From contig NZ_OY764212.1 of the NCBI RefSeq assembly GCF_963668165.1, forward strand, positions 372,001 to 436,000: a stretch of DNA of 64,000 nucleotides, written 5' to 3'. Positions 7,947 through 17,203 of the stretch are shown in pieces. Positions within the stretch are counted from its first letter, which is position 1, and the number at the start of each line of letters is the position of its first letter. Source of the stretch: Marispirochaeta sp. (GTDB taxonomy: Bacteria > Spirochaetota > Spirochaetia > JC444 > Marispirochaetaceae). Below the pieces are notes generated by a model. That model ran no database searches. It saw only the letters and a program-made list of their open reading frames with translations, and was not told the origin of the DNA. Position numbers and translations under genes: made by a program.

Positions 7947-9096
7947 ACAGCTCTATCAGATCATCAGTATCCGCGTCTTTAGGATTTGTTACGGTACAGG
8001 GATCGCTTAAGGCCCTGTAGGCCAGCTGATTCAGGGTCTTCTGATCCATTGTTCCAGTATTAAGGGTGTCGGCCATAAAAAGTTCGGTCTGCAGAGTCCG
8101 AAGGCCACTGGCCAGAACTTCGGAGGCGGAATCCCAGGGGATTTCTGCAGGTGTACGGCCGGAAAGAACAGCAGCCACGTTCCGGTATTTCTCCGGAGCC
8201 GCTGGATAATTAAAGGCTGACACATGCTGGAGCAGCAGCGCATTGCACAAGCCGTGGGGCAGATCCAGCAGTCCGCCGAGGGCGTGGGACATTGAGTGGA
8301 CCAGACCAAGACTCGCATTGGAGAACGAGAGCCCCGCAAGCAGGCTTCCCATCATGATTCCCGCCCGTATCGTATTGTCATCAGCTTCGTGAATGAGCCT
8401 GGGCAGATAGGTCCGGAGATACTCCATTGCCTTAAGGGCGTGCATCTCCGTCACCGGACTGGAGGCGTTGGAGACGTATGATTCTATCGCGTGGGTAAGG
8501 GCATCCATTCCTGTTTCCGTGCTCAGTGCCAGATCCATGGTTTTTGTTGTTTCAGGATCAACAAGACTGATATCGGGAACAACTCCTTTGCTGACTATGG
8601 CTATCTTGCTGGAATTCCGGCTGTCCAGAATAATCGCGAACTGGGAAACATCCGCCGAGGATCCCGCGGTTGTAGGAATACAGATAAGGGGCGGCATGGG
8701 CACCGGGACGTTGTCCACACCTTCAAAGCTGAGTATATCCTGATCATTGGAAACAACGATTCCTATTCCCTTGGCGCAGTCGATTGGACTGCCCCCTCCG
8801 ATAACCAGGAGCATATTACAGCCGTTCTGCAGATAGAACTCAGCGCCTCTCATGACCTCCGAATCCCGGGGATTCGGGCTGACAGAGTCATACAGCACAT
8901 AGGAAATCCCGTTCTGCTGCAGAATTCCTTCTATCTCCCGGGTCCAGCCTGCCTCTTCCACCCCCGGGTCCGAGACCAGCAGGACCTTTCCTCCGCCGAA
9001 GGTGCGGATATAATCCGCGCACTTATTCCGGGCGCCAAGGCCGAAAATAAATTCCGGGGCCACAAACTTTCTCATCTCGGTCAGGCTGTAATCCAT
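7927..9096 (-). CDS. Iron-containing alcohol dehydrogenase
   Basis: This 389-residue group III (iron-dependent) alcohol dehydrogenase oxidises or reduces an alcohol/aldehyde pair with NAD(P). The nucleotide-binding turn GGGSPIDCAKGIG lies near residue 100. The family signature with the metal ligands runs from DISLVDP through MDALTHAIESYVS to SMSHALGGLLDLPHGLCNA, giving the expected Asp and His ligands. The first residues match butanol- and propanediol-type dehydrogenases, but substrate cannot be fixed. It is the first gene of the operon with the kinase and the AEC transporter. No obvious promoter was found in the 58 bases upstream. Confidence 0.93.
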   Translation of the reverse strand: MDYSLTEMRKFVAPEFIFGLGARNKCADYIRTFGGGKVLLVSDPGVEEAGWTREIEGILQQNGISYVLYDSVSPNPRDSEVMRGAEFYLQNGCNMLLVIGGGSPIDCAKGIGIVVSNDQDILSFEGVDNVPVPMPPLICIPTTAGSSADVSQFAIILDSRNSSKIAIVSKGVVPDISLVDPETTKTMDLALSTETGMDALTHAIESYVSNASSPVTEMHALKAMEYLRTYLPRLIHEADDNTIRAGIMMGSLLAGLSFSNASLGLVHSMSHALGGLLDLPHGLCNALLLQHVSAFNYPAAPEKYRNVAAVLSGRTPAEIPWDSASEVLASGLRTLQTELFMADTLNTGTMDQKTLNQLAYRALSDPCTVTNPKDADTDDLIELYEKIFN

Positions 9097-9154
9097 ATAC
9101 TTTCAGAATACGGTATTAATCCGCGAAATCCAATCAAAGGGTCCGTATGTCGCG

Positions 9155-10366
9155 CTACTCTCCGGATACTGCCTTTCTGAGAATATACCCTTCTGCCGCC
9201 GGCACGGCTGGTCGAATATAATAACGTGAACCGTGGTCGGCCTTTTCGACAGGAGTCAGGTTTTCATCCATCAATACAAAACCGGTATCTTCCAGATACG
9301 GAATGTCAGGACCAATATATTCCAGGCTGTCGCTTGAAAGAATCTGGTTTTTGACATCCAGTTCGTACAGCTCCGGCTGTTCCGGATGCTGCTTTCTCAG
9401 GCTGCCGAGAAACATGTACGACCGCTGGTAACTCTTCCGGGTCGGTGTCTCGATATCCGTCCTGTCAAAATAGAATCCCGAGGAGTATTCCCTGTGGCTG
9501 ACGTTGAAAAGATCCTCCCGATAAGCGGGGAGCCCGGGGTCCGGTTTGCCTTCCAGACTGTCCAGGGCTTTGCGGTAGGCTCTGGTAACGACGGCGGTAT
9601 AGTAGATTGATTTCATTCTTCCTTCAATCTTGAAGGAATCCACCCCGGCTTCCTGCAGCTCCTCCAGATGGTCGATCATGCAGAGGTCTTTGGAGGAGAG
9701 GATTGTGGTAAAGCCCTCGCCGGTCTCCACCGGGTAGTATTCTCCCGGACGCTTTGACTCCTCCAGCACACGGTAGTCCCAGCGGCAGGAGTGGGAGCAG
9801 TTTCCCTCGTTGGCGCTTCTGCCGGCCATGTAGGCGCTTAAAAAGCAGCGCCCCGAGTAGGCCAGGCACATGGCTCCATGAACAAAGGCTTCCAGCTCAA
9901 TTTCAGGGACAGCCCGGCGGATCTCTTTTATATCAGAGACTGATGTTTCCCTTCCAAGGATAATACGGTTGAACCCCAGGCCCCGATAGACCTTGACAGC
10001 TTCTCCGTTGATGCAGTTGGCCTGGGTGGAGAGGTGCAGGGGGATATTTGGAAAACGCTTCTGTAAGAGCCGGGCAGCCCCCAGATCTGAGACGATAAAA
10101 GCATCCAAAGGGTACTCTGCCAGGTAGTCCAGGTTTTCTTCCAGGGAACGGATGTCCGAGGGATGAAAATAGATATTGAGGGCCGCGTAAAGCTTTTTGT
10201 CACCCTTGATCCTGCGGATACTGTCAAACTCTTCGGCATGGAAATTCTCCGCCCTGGCACGCAGCGAGAAGGCTTTGATCCCGATATAGGCGGCATCGGC
10301 GCCGTAGCGGTAGGCGTAGCTCAGTTTTTCCAGGTTCCCCGCAGGGGCCAGCAGTTCACTTTTCAC
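9155..10366 (-). CDS. U32 family protein, TrhP-like (tRNA uridine hydroxylation)
   Basis: The 403-residue protein carries the complete U32 signature EAFVHGAMCLAYSGRC near residue 160, followed by further cysteines (EGNCSHSCRWDY) expected to help bind an iron-sulfur cluster. Members of this group (TrhP/YegQ in E. coli) take part in prephenate-dependent 5-hydroxylation of U34 in tRNA; others (RlhA) act on 23S rRNA. The N terminus ELLAPAGNLEKLSYAYRYGA is typical, and length matches the shorter TrhP-type members. The start is GTG, with its GTGA overlapping the stop of the upstream lipoprotein gene. It is the third gene after lon, with which it is translationally linked. Confidence 0.85.
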   Translation of the reverse strand: MKSELLAPAGNLEKLSYAYRYGADAAYIGIKAFSLRARAENFHAEEFDSIRRIKGDKKLYAALNIYFHPSDIRSLEENLDYLAEYPLDAFIVSDLGAARLLQKRFPNIPLHLSTQANCINGEAVKVYRGLGFNRIILGRETSVSDIKEIRRAVPEIELEAFVHGAMCLAYSGRCFLSAYMAGRSANEGNCSHSCRWDYRVLEESKRPGEYYPVETGEGFTTILSSKDLCMIDHLEELQEAGVDSFKIEGRMKSIYYTAVVTRAYRKALDSLEGKPDPGLPAYREDLFNVSHREYSSGFYFDRTDIETPTRKSYQRSYMFLGSLRKQHPEQPELYELDVKNQILSSDSLEYIGPDIPYLEDTGFVLMDENLTPVEKADHGSRYYIRPAVPAAEGYILRKAVSGE

Positions 10367-11181
10367 GGTATTTGCCGTTCTTTAAAAAAAGCGCGATGGG
10401 TATCAAGGAAGTAGAGAAAATTATGCTGGATTCCTCCGAAGTAGAGTTCGGTCATACGCGCTGCGGGGTGTCCGATGTAGCGGTAGTGCCAGCTTTCCCA
10501 GGCATAGCCGGTCAACTCTTCGTAGCCCCTGGGATAGGAGAGGGAAAAGCCGTAACGCCAGGCATTATCCGCAAGCCAGCGTCCTTCGTCGGTTTCGGCG
10601 AATGCGTCGGTGATCGAACCGAAGTCCACTGTGGTCCCCAGCTGGTGCTGGCTGGTCCCCGGCCGGGCGGAAATCCGGTCCGCCGCTTCCTGTCCCATCT
10701 GTTCCACATGCCGCCGGTAAACCTGCTGTTGATACTCATAGGAACGGTAGCTTGAGGAATACACAAGTCTGAGTCCCTCGTTCCTGGCGGCCTGATCCAT
10801 GGCAAGCAGGTCGGGCATTATAAGCGCCCGGAGGCTCAGGTCCTTTCTGTTCAGGGTCAGGGGAAACTCCGTTAAAGAGACAAGGTCCTCCGGCTCGTAA
10901 TCCCTGGTAAGGGAACGGTTCTTGTCGGCAATCAGGAACAGCTCTTCCGGCTGGGCAAGTATTTCCCGCATTAAAAGCAGAAACTCCGCCGGCCGTGTCA
11001 TTATACGTTCCGCGGTATCCTTCCAGGAAATATCGGCTGCGAACAGGGCCAGCTCGTCCCGGGTCAGGGAAAAATCCGGCACCAGCGGCGGCTGCTGTTT
11101 CTCAGCGTCTGTTGCAAGGCTGTTCGAAGGAGAACAGGATACCAGGCTCAGCAGGGCGATAGAGTACAGGAGAAACCTCAT
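10363..11181 (-). CDS. D-Ala-D-Ala carboxypeptidase-like lipoprotein (VanY/M15B)
   Basis: This is a 272-residue secreted lipoprotein: a short hydrophobic leader ends in the lipobox LVSC with Cys16 as the lipidated residue. The C-terminal half is an M15B metallopeptidase domain with the zinc motifs SQHQLGTTVDFG and ESWHYRYIG, plus SSYRSYEYQQQVY, as in VanY and LdcB. It should trim peptidoglycan stem peptides in the periplasm. The ATG at 11179-11181 overlaps the lon stop by four bases, and its own end overlaps the GTG of the U32 gene, so all three are co-translated. Joining an envelope peptidase to Lon suggests an envelope or stress-related operon. Confidence 0.92.
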   Translation of the reverse strand: MRFLLYSIALLSLVSCSPSNSLATDAEKQQPPLVPDFSLTRDELALFAADISWKDTAERIMTRPAEFLLLMREILAQPEELFLIADKNRSLTRDYEPEDLVSLTEFPLTLNRKDLSLRALIMPDLLAMDQAARNEGLRLVYSSSYRSYEYQQQVYRRHVEQMGQEAADRISARPGTSQHQLGTTVDFGSITDAFAETDEGRWLADNAWRYGFSLSYPRGYEELTGYAWESWHYRYIGHPAARMTELYFGGIQHNFLYFLDTHRAFFKERQIP

Positions 11182-13595
11182 GCCGTACCTTTCTTGTTTT
11201 TTATCGTGTTTTTGCCTGGTCCGGTGGTTTTTGCAGTGCCCGTATTGCTATATCCCGGAAGCAGAAGGTCCAGGACCTCTTCCATCCGCTCCACCGGATA
11301 AAAGCTCAGACCCTTGCGGACCTTTTCCGGAATCTCGTCCAGATCCCTCTCGTTGGGTTTTGGAATGATTATCTTCTTCAGCTTGTTGCGCCGGGCGGCG
11401 ATTACCTTCTCCTTGAGTCCGCCGATAGGCAGCACATTGCCAACCAGAGAGAGCTCCCCGGTCATGGCAAAGTCGGCTTTGAGCTTCTTCCCTGTAGCCA
11501 TGGACATCAGCGCCGCGGTCATGGTAATCCCTGCGGAGGGTCCGTCCTTGGGGGTTGCACCGGCGGGAATATGCAGGTGTATCTGGTTTTTTTCAAAGAA
11601 GGACTGGTCTACATTGTAGCGTCCTGCAATATGCCGGGCGTAGGTAAAAGCGATTCCCGCGGACTCCTGCATTACGCTGCCCATTTGTCCGGTAATCCTG
11701 AAGCCCTCTTTGCCGGGATTCGATACCGCCTCTATAACCAGAATGTCGCCGCCGAAGTTGGTCCAGGCAAGGCCCACCGCTGTTCCCGGTACCGCCGCCT
11801 GCTTCTTGACATCCTCCCGGAATATCGGTTTGCTGAGGTACTCTTCCAGATCCTGACTGTCTATCTTCACCGTCGGCTCAAGCTTCTTGAGTACCAGCTT
11901 CGTTGCGATTTTACGGTTTATCTTGTCCACCGCCTTCTCGTAGTTCCGCATTCCCGCCTCCCGGGCGTAGTTAACTGCAACACCTGAGAGGGCCGCCTTG
12001 GTAAAGCGGACCTGGCTTTTTTTCAGCCCGTGCCGGGAGAGGGATTTGGGAATGATGTACTTGCTGGCAATGGCGATCTTCTCCTGTTCAATATAGCCGG
12101 AGAGGCGGATAACCTCCATCCGGTCCAGCAGGGGACGGGGAATTGTGTCCAGGGTGTTGGCGGTAACAATAAAGAGCACCGTGGAAACATCGAAGGGCAG
12201 GTCCAGGTAATTGTCCCGGAAGGAGACGTTCTGCTCCGGGTCCAGCACCTCCAGCAGTGCGGAGGAGGGGTCGCCCTGGAAGCTTGCACCCATCTTGTCG
12301 ATCTCGTCGATCATGAAAACCGGATTGCGGGATTTTACGATCTTCAGACCCTGAATAATCTTGCCGGGCATGGCTCCAACATAGGTCCGGCGGTGACCCT
12401 TGATCTCCGCCTCGTCCCGCATTCCTCCCACGGAGAAGCGGAAGAACTGCTTGTTCAGCGCCCTGGCAATGGATTTGCCCACCGATGTTTTACCCACACC
12501 GGGGGCCCCCACCAGGCAGATAATAGAGCCCTTGGTATCCTTTTTCAGTTTGCGGACGGCCAGGAACTCGATAATACGCTCTTTGACCTCGTCGAGACCG
12601 TAATGGTCTTCATCGAGGATCTTGCGGGCCTTTTCGAGCTCAAAATCCTCAGGTTTGGGATCTTCCCAGGGCAGGGAGACTATTGTGTCCAGATAGTTGC
12701 GGGTAACAATGAACTCCGAGGCGTTGGGGTCCATCAGGGAGAACTTCTCCAGTTCCCGTTCCACCGGTTCCCGGACATCCTCCGGCAGGGGCAGGGTGTC
12801 GATTAGCTCCTTGAAACGCTGGTACTCGCTGCTTTTGGCATCCACCGGCATGCCGAGTTCCTTCTTGATGGCCTTGAGTTCCTCTTTAAGAAAGTACTCC
12901 CGCTGGCTTTTCTCGATCTTTTCATTGATCTGCTGCTGTATCTTCTTCTGGATGCTCAGGAGTTCCTGTTCCTTTTTGATGAAGATCAGCACCTGCTCCA
13001 TACGCTGCTGAACGTCCAGGGTTTCGAGTATTCCCTGCTGGTCCTCACGCTTTATATTCAGTATGGAGGTAATAAAATCGGCGATCTTGCCGGGATGATC
13101 GATGTTGATCATATTCAGGCGGACCTCTTCGGAAAAGATCGGGTTGTTCTCCGAAAGCTGCTTCATTTCCGTCAGCAGGGCCCGGGAGAGGGCCTTGACC
13201 TCGTCGGACTCGTCATTGATGTCGTCCAGGTATTCAACCGCAGCGGAAACAGGTTGTTCCGCGGTTATGAATTTCTTGATTTTAAACCGCTTGAGAGTGG
13301 ATATGAATATATTCAATCCCCCGTCGGGAAGGTTTATGCGTTTTACGATCTTAGCCACGGTTCCCACGGAATGCAGTTCGCTGCCTACGGGATTTCCCGT
13401 TTCCGGGTCCTTCAACAGGACCAGACCGATCAGACCATTGGATTCCATGGATTTATTGATGACCTCCATATCTTCCTGTCCGGAGATCATCAGGGGAGTA
13501 AATATTCCGGGAAAAATCGGCCGCCCGTTCAGGGGAATGATGAACAGTTTATTGGGAAGTATCTGGTCCGCCGGTATTATATTCTTTTCTGGCAT
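11178..13595 (-). CDS. lon: ATP-dependent protease La (LonA)
   Basis: Lon degrades damaged and regulatory proteins in the cytoplasm using ATP. The 805-residue protein has the N-terminal substrate-binding domain, a coiled coil near residues 210-260, an AAA+ module with Walker A GAPGVGKTS (about 363) and Walker B VFMIDEID, and the Ser-Lys protease domain with KDGPSAG (Ser about 684) and the Lys in LKEKVIAARR (about 727). The ATG at 13595 is preferred over one 16 codons upstream because TGAGGT lies just before it and Lon proteins start near PxxxIIPxxxLP. It heads the operon with the VanY-like and U32 genes and is divergent from recO with about 90 bases between them. Confidence 0.97.
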   Translation of the reverse strand: MPEKNIIPADQILPNKLFIIPLNGRPIFPGIFTPLMISGQEDMEVINKSMESNGLIGLVLLKDPETGNPVGSELHSVGTVAKIVKRINLPDGGLNIFISTLKRFKIKKFITAEQPVSAAVEYLDDINDESDEVKALSRALLTEMKQLSENNPIFSEEVRLNMINIDHPGKIADFITSILNIKREDQQGILETLDVQQRMEQVLIFIKKEQELLSIQKKIQQQINEKIEKSQREYFLKEELKAIKKELGMPVDAKSSEYQRFKELIDTLPLPEDVREPVERELEKFSLMDPNASEFIVTRNYLDTIVSLPWEDPKPEDFELEKARKILDEDHYGLDEVKERIIEFLAVRKLKKDTKGSIICLVGAPGVGKTSVGKSIARALNKQFFRFSVGGMRDEAEIKGHRRTYVGAMPGKIIQGLKIVKSRNPVFMIDEIDKMGASFQGDPSSALLEVLDPEQNVSFRDNYLDLPFDVSTVLFIVTANTLDTIPRPLLDRMEVIRLSGYIEQEKIAIASKYIIPKSLSRHGLKKSQVRFTKAALSGVAVNYAREAGMRNYEKAVDKINRKIATKLVLKKLEPTVKIDSQDLEEYLSKPIFREDVKKQAAVPGTAVGLAWTNFGGDILVIEAVSNPGKEGFRITGQMGSVMQESAGIAFTYARHIAGRYNVDQSFFEKNQIHLHIPAGATPKDGPSAGITMTAALMSMATGKKLKADFAMTGELSLVGNVLPIGGLKEKVIAARRNKLKKIIIPKPNERDLDEIPEKVRKGLSFYPVERMEEVLDLLLPGYSNTGTAKTTGPGKNTIKNKKGTA

Positions 13596-13650
13596 GAGAA
13601 CCTCATCTGATAGTAGTAGTGTTCGCGGGTGTATAAGGTACAAAGATTTA

Positions 13651-13679
13651 TTGAAATCATCAATAGAAAGATGTATTAT
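13651..13679 (+). promoter_or_regulatory. Sigma-70-type promoter for recO
   Basis: TTGAAA at 13651-13656 is followed by 17 bases and then TATTAT at 13674-13679. The predicted start of transcription is about 13686, only two bases before the recO ATG at 13688, so the message would be nearly leaderless. The opposite strand of the same interval probably carries the lon promoter. Confidence 0.6.
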
Positions 13680-13687
13680 GGCCGGAA

Positions 13688-14452
13688 ATGAGCCGCACCA
13701 GTGTAACAGAAGCCCTGATCCTGCGGGCCTCCCGGGTAGGAGAGTATCATAAGCAGCTTCTGTTGCTGACCCCCGATGCGGGACTGGTAAAAGCCCTCGC
13801 CTTCGGTGCTTTTAAGGGAAAAAGCCGTCTGGTCAGTGCCAGCGACCCCTATTCCCATGCAAGGGTCCATCTGTACAGGAATCCGGTCAGGGACCTTTTT
13901 AAGGTCAGTGATATTGAGGTAATCCACACCTACGAGGGGCTGCGGAACGATCTGGAACGCAGTTATGCTGCTGCCCTGCTATCCGAGGTTCTTGCATCCT
14001 CCTATGCGGGGGGCGGCCCGGATTACCGCTATCCCTTTGGGCTTTTGCGTCGAACCTTGTGGTATCTCGAGACCGGGGACCGCAGGGAGGGCCGGCGGGG
14101 GGTGTTTCAGTTCCTGCTGCGTTTTCTCCTTCACTCCGGATTTCTGGGGGCACCGGGGGAATGCGGCCGCTGCGGGACCGGATTCGGGCCCTTTGATGAG
14201 GTCCTTTTCGACAGCCGGGACGGCGAACTTATCTGTACAGCCTGTTCCGTTGAAGGGGCTTTACCGGTATCCGCCGGAGTGCGGCGCTATATGGAAGGGG
14301 CCATGAAATTTCCCCTGTCCCAGGCTCTGGAAATCGGTATCGATGATTCCCTGGAGCAGGGACTGGTGGATCTGCTGCGGGAGTTGCTGCAGGGTACCCT
14401 GAACCTGCAGCTGAAGTCCTTTGAAATCTACTTCGGGATTCCGGTGTCATGA
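13688..14452 (+). CDS. recO: DNA repair protein RecO
   Basis: RecO binds DNA and SSB and helps RecR load RecA at gaps. The 254-residue protein begins with the family OB-fold (VTEALILRASRVGEYHKQLLLLTP), has the helical middle part, and carries a four-cysteine zinc site, two in CGRCGTGF (about residue 159) and two in CTAC near 186. No clear ribosome site precedes the ATG at 13688, and a promoter ends just upstream. The family N terminus aligns at this ATG, so it is kept. Its stop overlaps the start of thpR (ATGATG at 14449), so both are translated together. Confidence 0.93.
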   Translation: MSRTSVTEALILRASRVGEYHKQLLLLTPDAGLVKALAFGAFKGKSRLVSASDPYSHARVHLYRNPVRDLFKVSDIEVIHTYEGLRNDLERSYAAALLSEVLASSYAGGGPDYRYPFGLLRRTLWYLETGDRREGRRGVFQFLLRFLLHSGFLGAPGECGRCGTGFGPFDEVLFDSRDGELICTACSVEGALPVSAGVRRYMEGAMKFPLSQALEIGIDDSLEQGLVDLLRELLQGTLNLQLKSFEIYFGIPVS

Positions 14453-15024
14453 TGAAGCTGCGGCTTTTTACCGCCCTGCTGCCGGAACACAGGCTTCTGG
14501 AGGACATTATTTCGCTCCAGAATGCCTGCCGGCGAAGCGGAATGCAGAATCTGCGGTATATAGAGGTTGAGAATCTGCACGTTACGGTAAACTTTCTGGG
14601 AGACACCGATCCCATGGAGCTGCCTGCGCTGCATGATATTCTCCAGCAGGGAGTTTCGATGCTGAAGGCACCGGTTTTCAAGCCCGCCGGCATGGGGGTC
14701 TTTCCGTCTTTCCGCCGGGCACGGAGTCTTAATCTGTTGCTGGAAGATCCGGAAGGCGGCATGGATCTCATGTTCCGGCATCTTGACGGACTGCTCAAGG
14801 GGGCCGGTTATCCGGGTGAGGATAGAAGGTTTCGTCCCCACGTAACCTTCGGCCGGTTTCGTTCCCCCAGGGGAGAGACAGTCGATGCGGATATGCTGCC
14901 CTCTTTGACCGGGGATATGGAGCGGATTTTCCGGGTCCGCGAGCTGGTCCTGTTCCGTTCGGAACTGGGGCCCGGAGGTGCACGCTATTCTCCTGAAGGG
15001 CGGTACCGCTTTGGAACCGAATAA
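14449..15024 (+). CDS. thpR: RNA 2',3'-cyclic phosphodiesterase (2H family, ThpR/LigT)
   Basis: This 191-residue 2H phosphoesterase has both catalytic HxT motifs: LHVTVNFLG near residue 44 and PHVTFGRF near residue 130. Proteins of this family open 2',3'-cyclic phosphates of RNA ends to 2'-phosphates and can also ligate tRNA halves in vitro. The N terminus LRLFTALLPE is typical. It sits between recO and recJ in an all-plus-strand DNA/RNA processing operon. Its start overlaps the recO stop, and a 22-base gap separates it from recJ. Confidence 0.92.
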   Translation: MMKLRLFTALLPEHRLLEDIISLQNACRRSGMQNLRYIEVENLHVTVNFLGDTDPMELPALHDILQQGVSMLKAPVFKPAGMGVFPSFRRARSLNLLLEDPEGGMDLMFRHLDGLLKGAGYPGEDRRFRPHVTFGRFRSPRGETVDADMLPSLTGDMERIFRVRELVLFRSELGPGGARYSPEGRYRFGTE

Positions 15025-15046
15025 GAACACGGGAGATTGATAGAGC

Positions 15047-17203
15047 ATGGTTTGGCAGAAATACCCAATAGATAGCGATACGGTACGGAAGGTTTCCGAG
15101 GAATTCGGGATTGATCTCCTTTTGGCATCCATCCTGGTACGCAGAAATCTTCACCGAAGGGAGGATATCAAGTTTGTCCTTGAGGAAGACCTGCTCTTTA
15201 CCCATAATCCCTTTCTGTTCGTGGAAATGGAGGATGCCATCGACCGCATCCACCAGGCCCTGGAAGAGGGGGAGAAGATCCTTATTTTCGGGGACCGCGA
15301 CGTGGACGGCATTACCTCGACCGTCCTGCTTACCCAGACTATCCGGGATCTTGGCGGAGATGTACGCTGGCGTGTCCCCATGGGGGATGATCCTTACGGC
15401 CTGCACATGGAGGCTGTCGAGGAGTTCGCCGCCGAAGACGGTACCCTGATCATAACTGTGGACTGCGGTATCTCCAACAAGCAGGAGATCGAGCGGGCCC
15501 TGGAGATGGGTATCGAGACTCTTGTTGTGGACCATCATAATCCGCCGGAGGAGCTGCCGCCGGCGGTGGCGATAATCAACCCCAAGGTTGAGGAGTGCGG
15601 GTATCCCTTCCGCGATCTTGCAGGATGCGGCGTAGCCGCCAAGCTTGTCTGGGCTCTCCTTTTTTCCCGTTCACATTTCTATAACCAGAGTGTCTGTCTT
15701 TTAAATGTGCGCCCCGGAAACGACAGCTACTTTATTGAAGCGGTAAAGATGGTGAACCTGGTAGAGACGGACAGGATAGTTGAGACCCTGAATCCGGGGA
15801 TGGTGGGTCTCTCAAATACGCGGTTGTATCGTTTCCTCGAAGGGGAGGAGATCCTGGTGTACGACGCCGAACCCCAGGAAAAGATGCTGAGAAAGATCTT
15901 CGGGCCGGATACTCTGATAGCTCTGATCGACCTGAAACCGCAGATAGAAAAGGTCTTTCCCGCCTTGAGCGGAAGAGGAACAAGTCTTCTGGCTCTCAGG
16001 GAAAAGAGCAGGATTGGAAAATACGAGAACTTCCGGCTGGAAGAGATTGATGTGCTGGCAAACCTTTTCCGCAGTTTCGTACACCGAAAAGTCCCCGCCC
16101 TGAGCGAGGAGTTTCCCCGCTGTCTGGATCTTGTTGCCCTGGGGACCCTGGCGGATCTTATGCCCCTGGTGGACGAAAACCGCATTCTGGTGCGTCAGGG
16201 ACTCAAGGTCCTGAATTCCACCGGCCGCAAGGGCTTAAGAGAGCTGCTTTTTCAGAAGAACCTGCTGGGAAAGCGTATCGGTACCACTGATATTGCCTGG
16301 CAGCTCAGCCCCTCCATTAATGCCACCGGCCGCCTTGGCCGGCCGGATACAGCGGTGAACCTGCTATTGAGCGATGACGATAAGCAGCTCAAGGAGCTGG
16401 CAGAAGAGGTTGATTCCCTGAACCGGGAACGCAAGAAACTCGGCGAGACGGTCTGGTCGAGGATCTTCCCGAAAACAAAGAAGAACCTGGACGAGATGAG
16501 CGGCAATATGGTGTTTATCTCGGATTCGTCGATACACCGGGGTATTACCGGCATTATCGCCTCCCGCTTGTCTAACACCATGAAGGTTCCCGCGGTGGTG
16601 GTGGCCCACTTCGACGGTAAGGCGGTGGGATCCGTGCGCTGCGATCCGCCCTTTAATGTCCGTACCTTTCTTTCCAACTTTGAAGATCTTTTGCTGGACT
16701 ACGGCGGACACGACTGTGCCGGGGGCTTTTCCATGCTGGAGGAGCAGTTCGAGACCTTCAATCATCGGGTACGGACCTTTGCAAAGGGGATAGTACCGGT
16801 AGAGGTGGTGGAGGATCGCCTGTCCATCGATGCAGAACTGCCGCCGGCCTATATGAAACCGGAACTTATAAAGGTGCAGGAGAGCTTTGAACCCTACGGA
16901 GAAGCCAACCCTCCACTCATTTTTCTGGCCCGGGGCATGAAGATCCTTCAGGCCGACCTGATGGGACGTAAGGAGGTTGTCCACCTGAAACTGCTGCTGG
17001 AAGGCGGAGCGCATAAGTGGCCGGCGGTTTACTGGAATGCCGCCCCCCGGCTGGGCCGGGATTTCCAGACAGGGGATACCGTGGATGTGGCCTTTCGATT
17101 AGGGCGGAACTATTTTAATAACACAGAGACCCTGCAGCTGACAGTCCTGGATCTGCACCGCCCGGAGGAGGTCCGGCTTGTAGAAGAGAGGGCGCCTGAA
17201 TGA
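15047..17203 (+). CDS. recJ: Single-stranded-DNA 5'-exonuclease RecJ, with a large internal insertion
   Basis: RecJ digests single-stranded DNA 5' to 3' during recombination and base excision repair. The 718-residue protein shows the DHH motifs: GDRDVDGITST near residue 82, DCGISN, DHHNPPEE, and later DLVALGTLADLMPL, then SPSINATGRLG and the DHHA1 part with GGHDCAGGFSM. Motif I has Arg where most RecJ proteins have Tyr (GDYDVDG). Between GCGVAAKLVWALL (about 193) and CLDLVALGTLADL (about 357) there are roughly 120 residues more than in E. coli RecJ, a mixed alpha/beta segment of unknown role. The C-terminal OB fold is present. Its TGA overlaps the next ATG by four bases. Confidence 0.95.
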   Translation: MVWQKYPIDSDTVRKVSEEFGIDLLLASILVRRNLHRREDIKFVLEEDLLFTHNPFLFVEMEDAIDRIHQALEEGEKILIFGDRDVDGITSTVLLTQTIRDLGGDVRWRVPMGDDPYGLHMEAVEEFAAEDGTLIITVDCGISNKQEIERALEMGIETLVVDHHNPPEELPPAVAIINPKVEECGYPFRDLAGCGVAAKLVWALLFSRSHFYNQSVCLLNVRPGNDSYFIEAVKMVNLVETDRIVETLNPGMVGLSNTRLYRFLEGEEILVYDAEPQEKMLRKIFGPDTLIALIDLKPQIEKVFPALSGRGTSLLALREKSRIGKYENFRLEEIDVLANLFRSFVHRKVPALSEEFPRCLDLVALGTLADLMPLVDENRILVRQGLKVLNSTGRKGLRELLFQKNLLGKRIGTTDIAWQLSPSINATGRLGRPDTAVNLLLSDDDKQLKELAEEVDSLNRERKKLGETVWSRIFPKTKKNLDEMSGNMVFISDSSIHRGITGIIASRLSNTMKVPAVVVAHFDGKAVGSVRCDPPFNVRTFLSNFEDLLLDYGGHDCAGGFSMLEEQFETFNHRVRTFAKGIVPVEVVEDRLSIDAELPPAYMKPELIKVQESFEPYGEANPPLIFLARGMKILQADLMGRKEVVHLKLLLEGGAHKWPAVYWNAAPRLGRDFQTGDTVDVAFRLGRNYFNNTETLQLTVLDLHRPEEVRLVEERAPE

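Noticed and set aside
12030..12806. A 258-codon open frame opposite lon
   Set aside because: It lies wholly within the conserved AAA+ part of lon and has no family signature or ribosome site.
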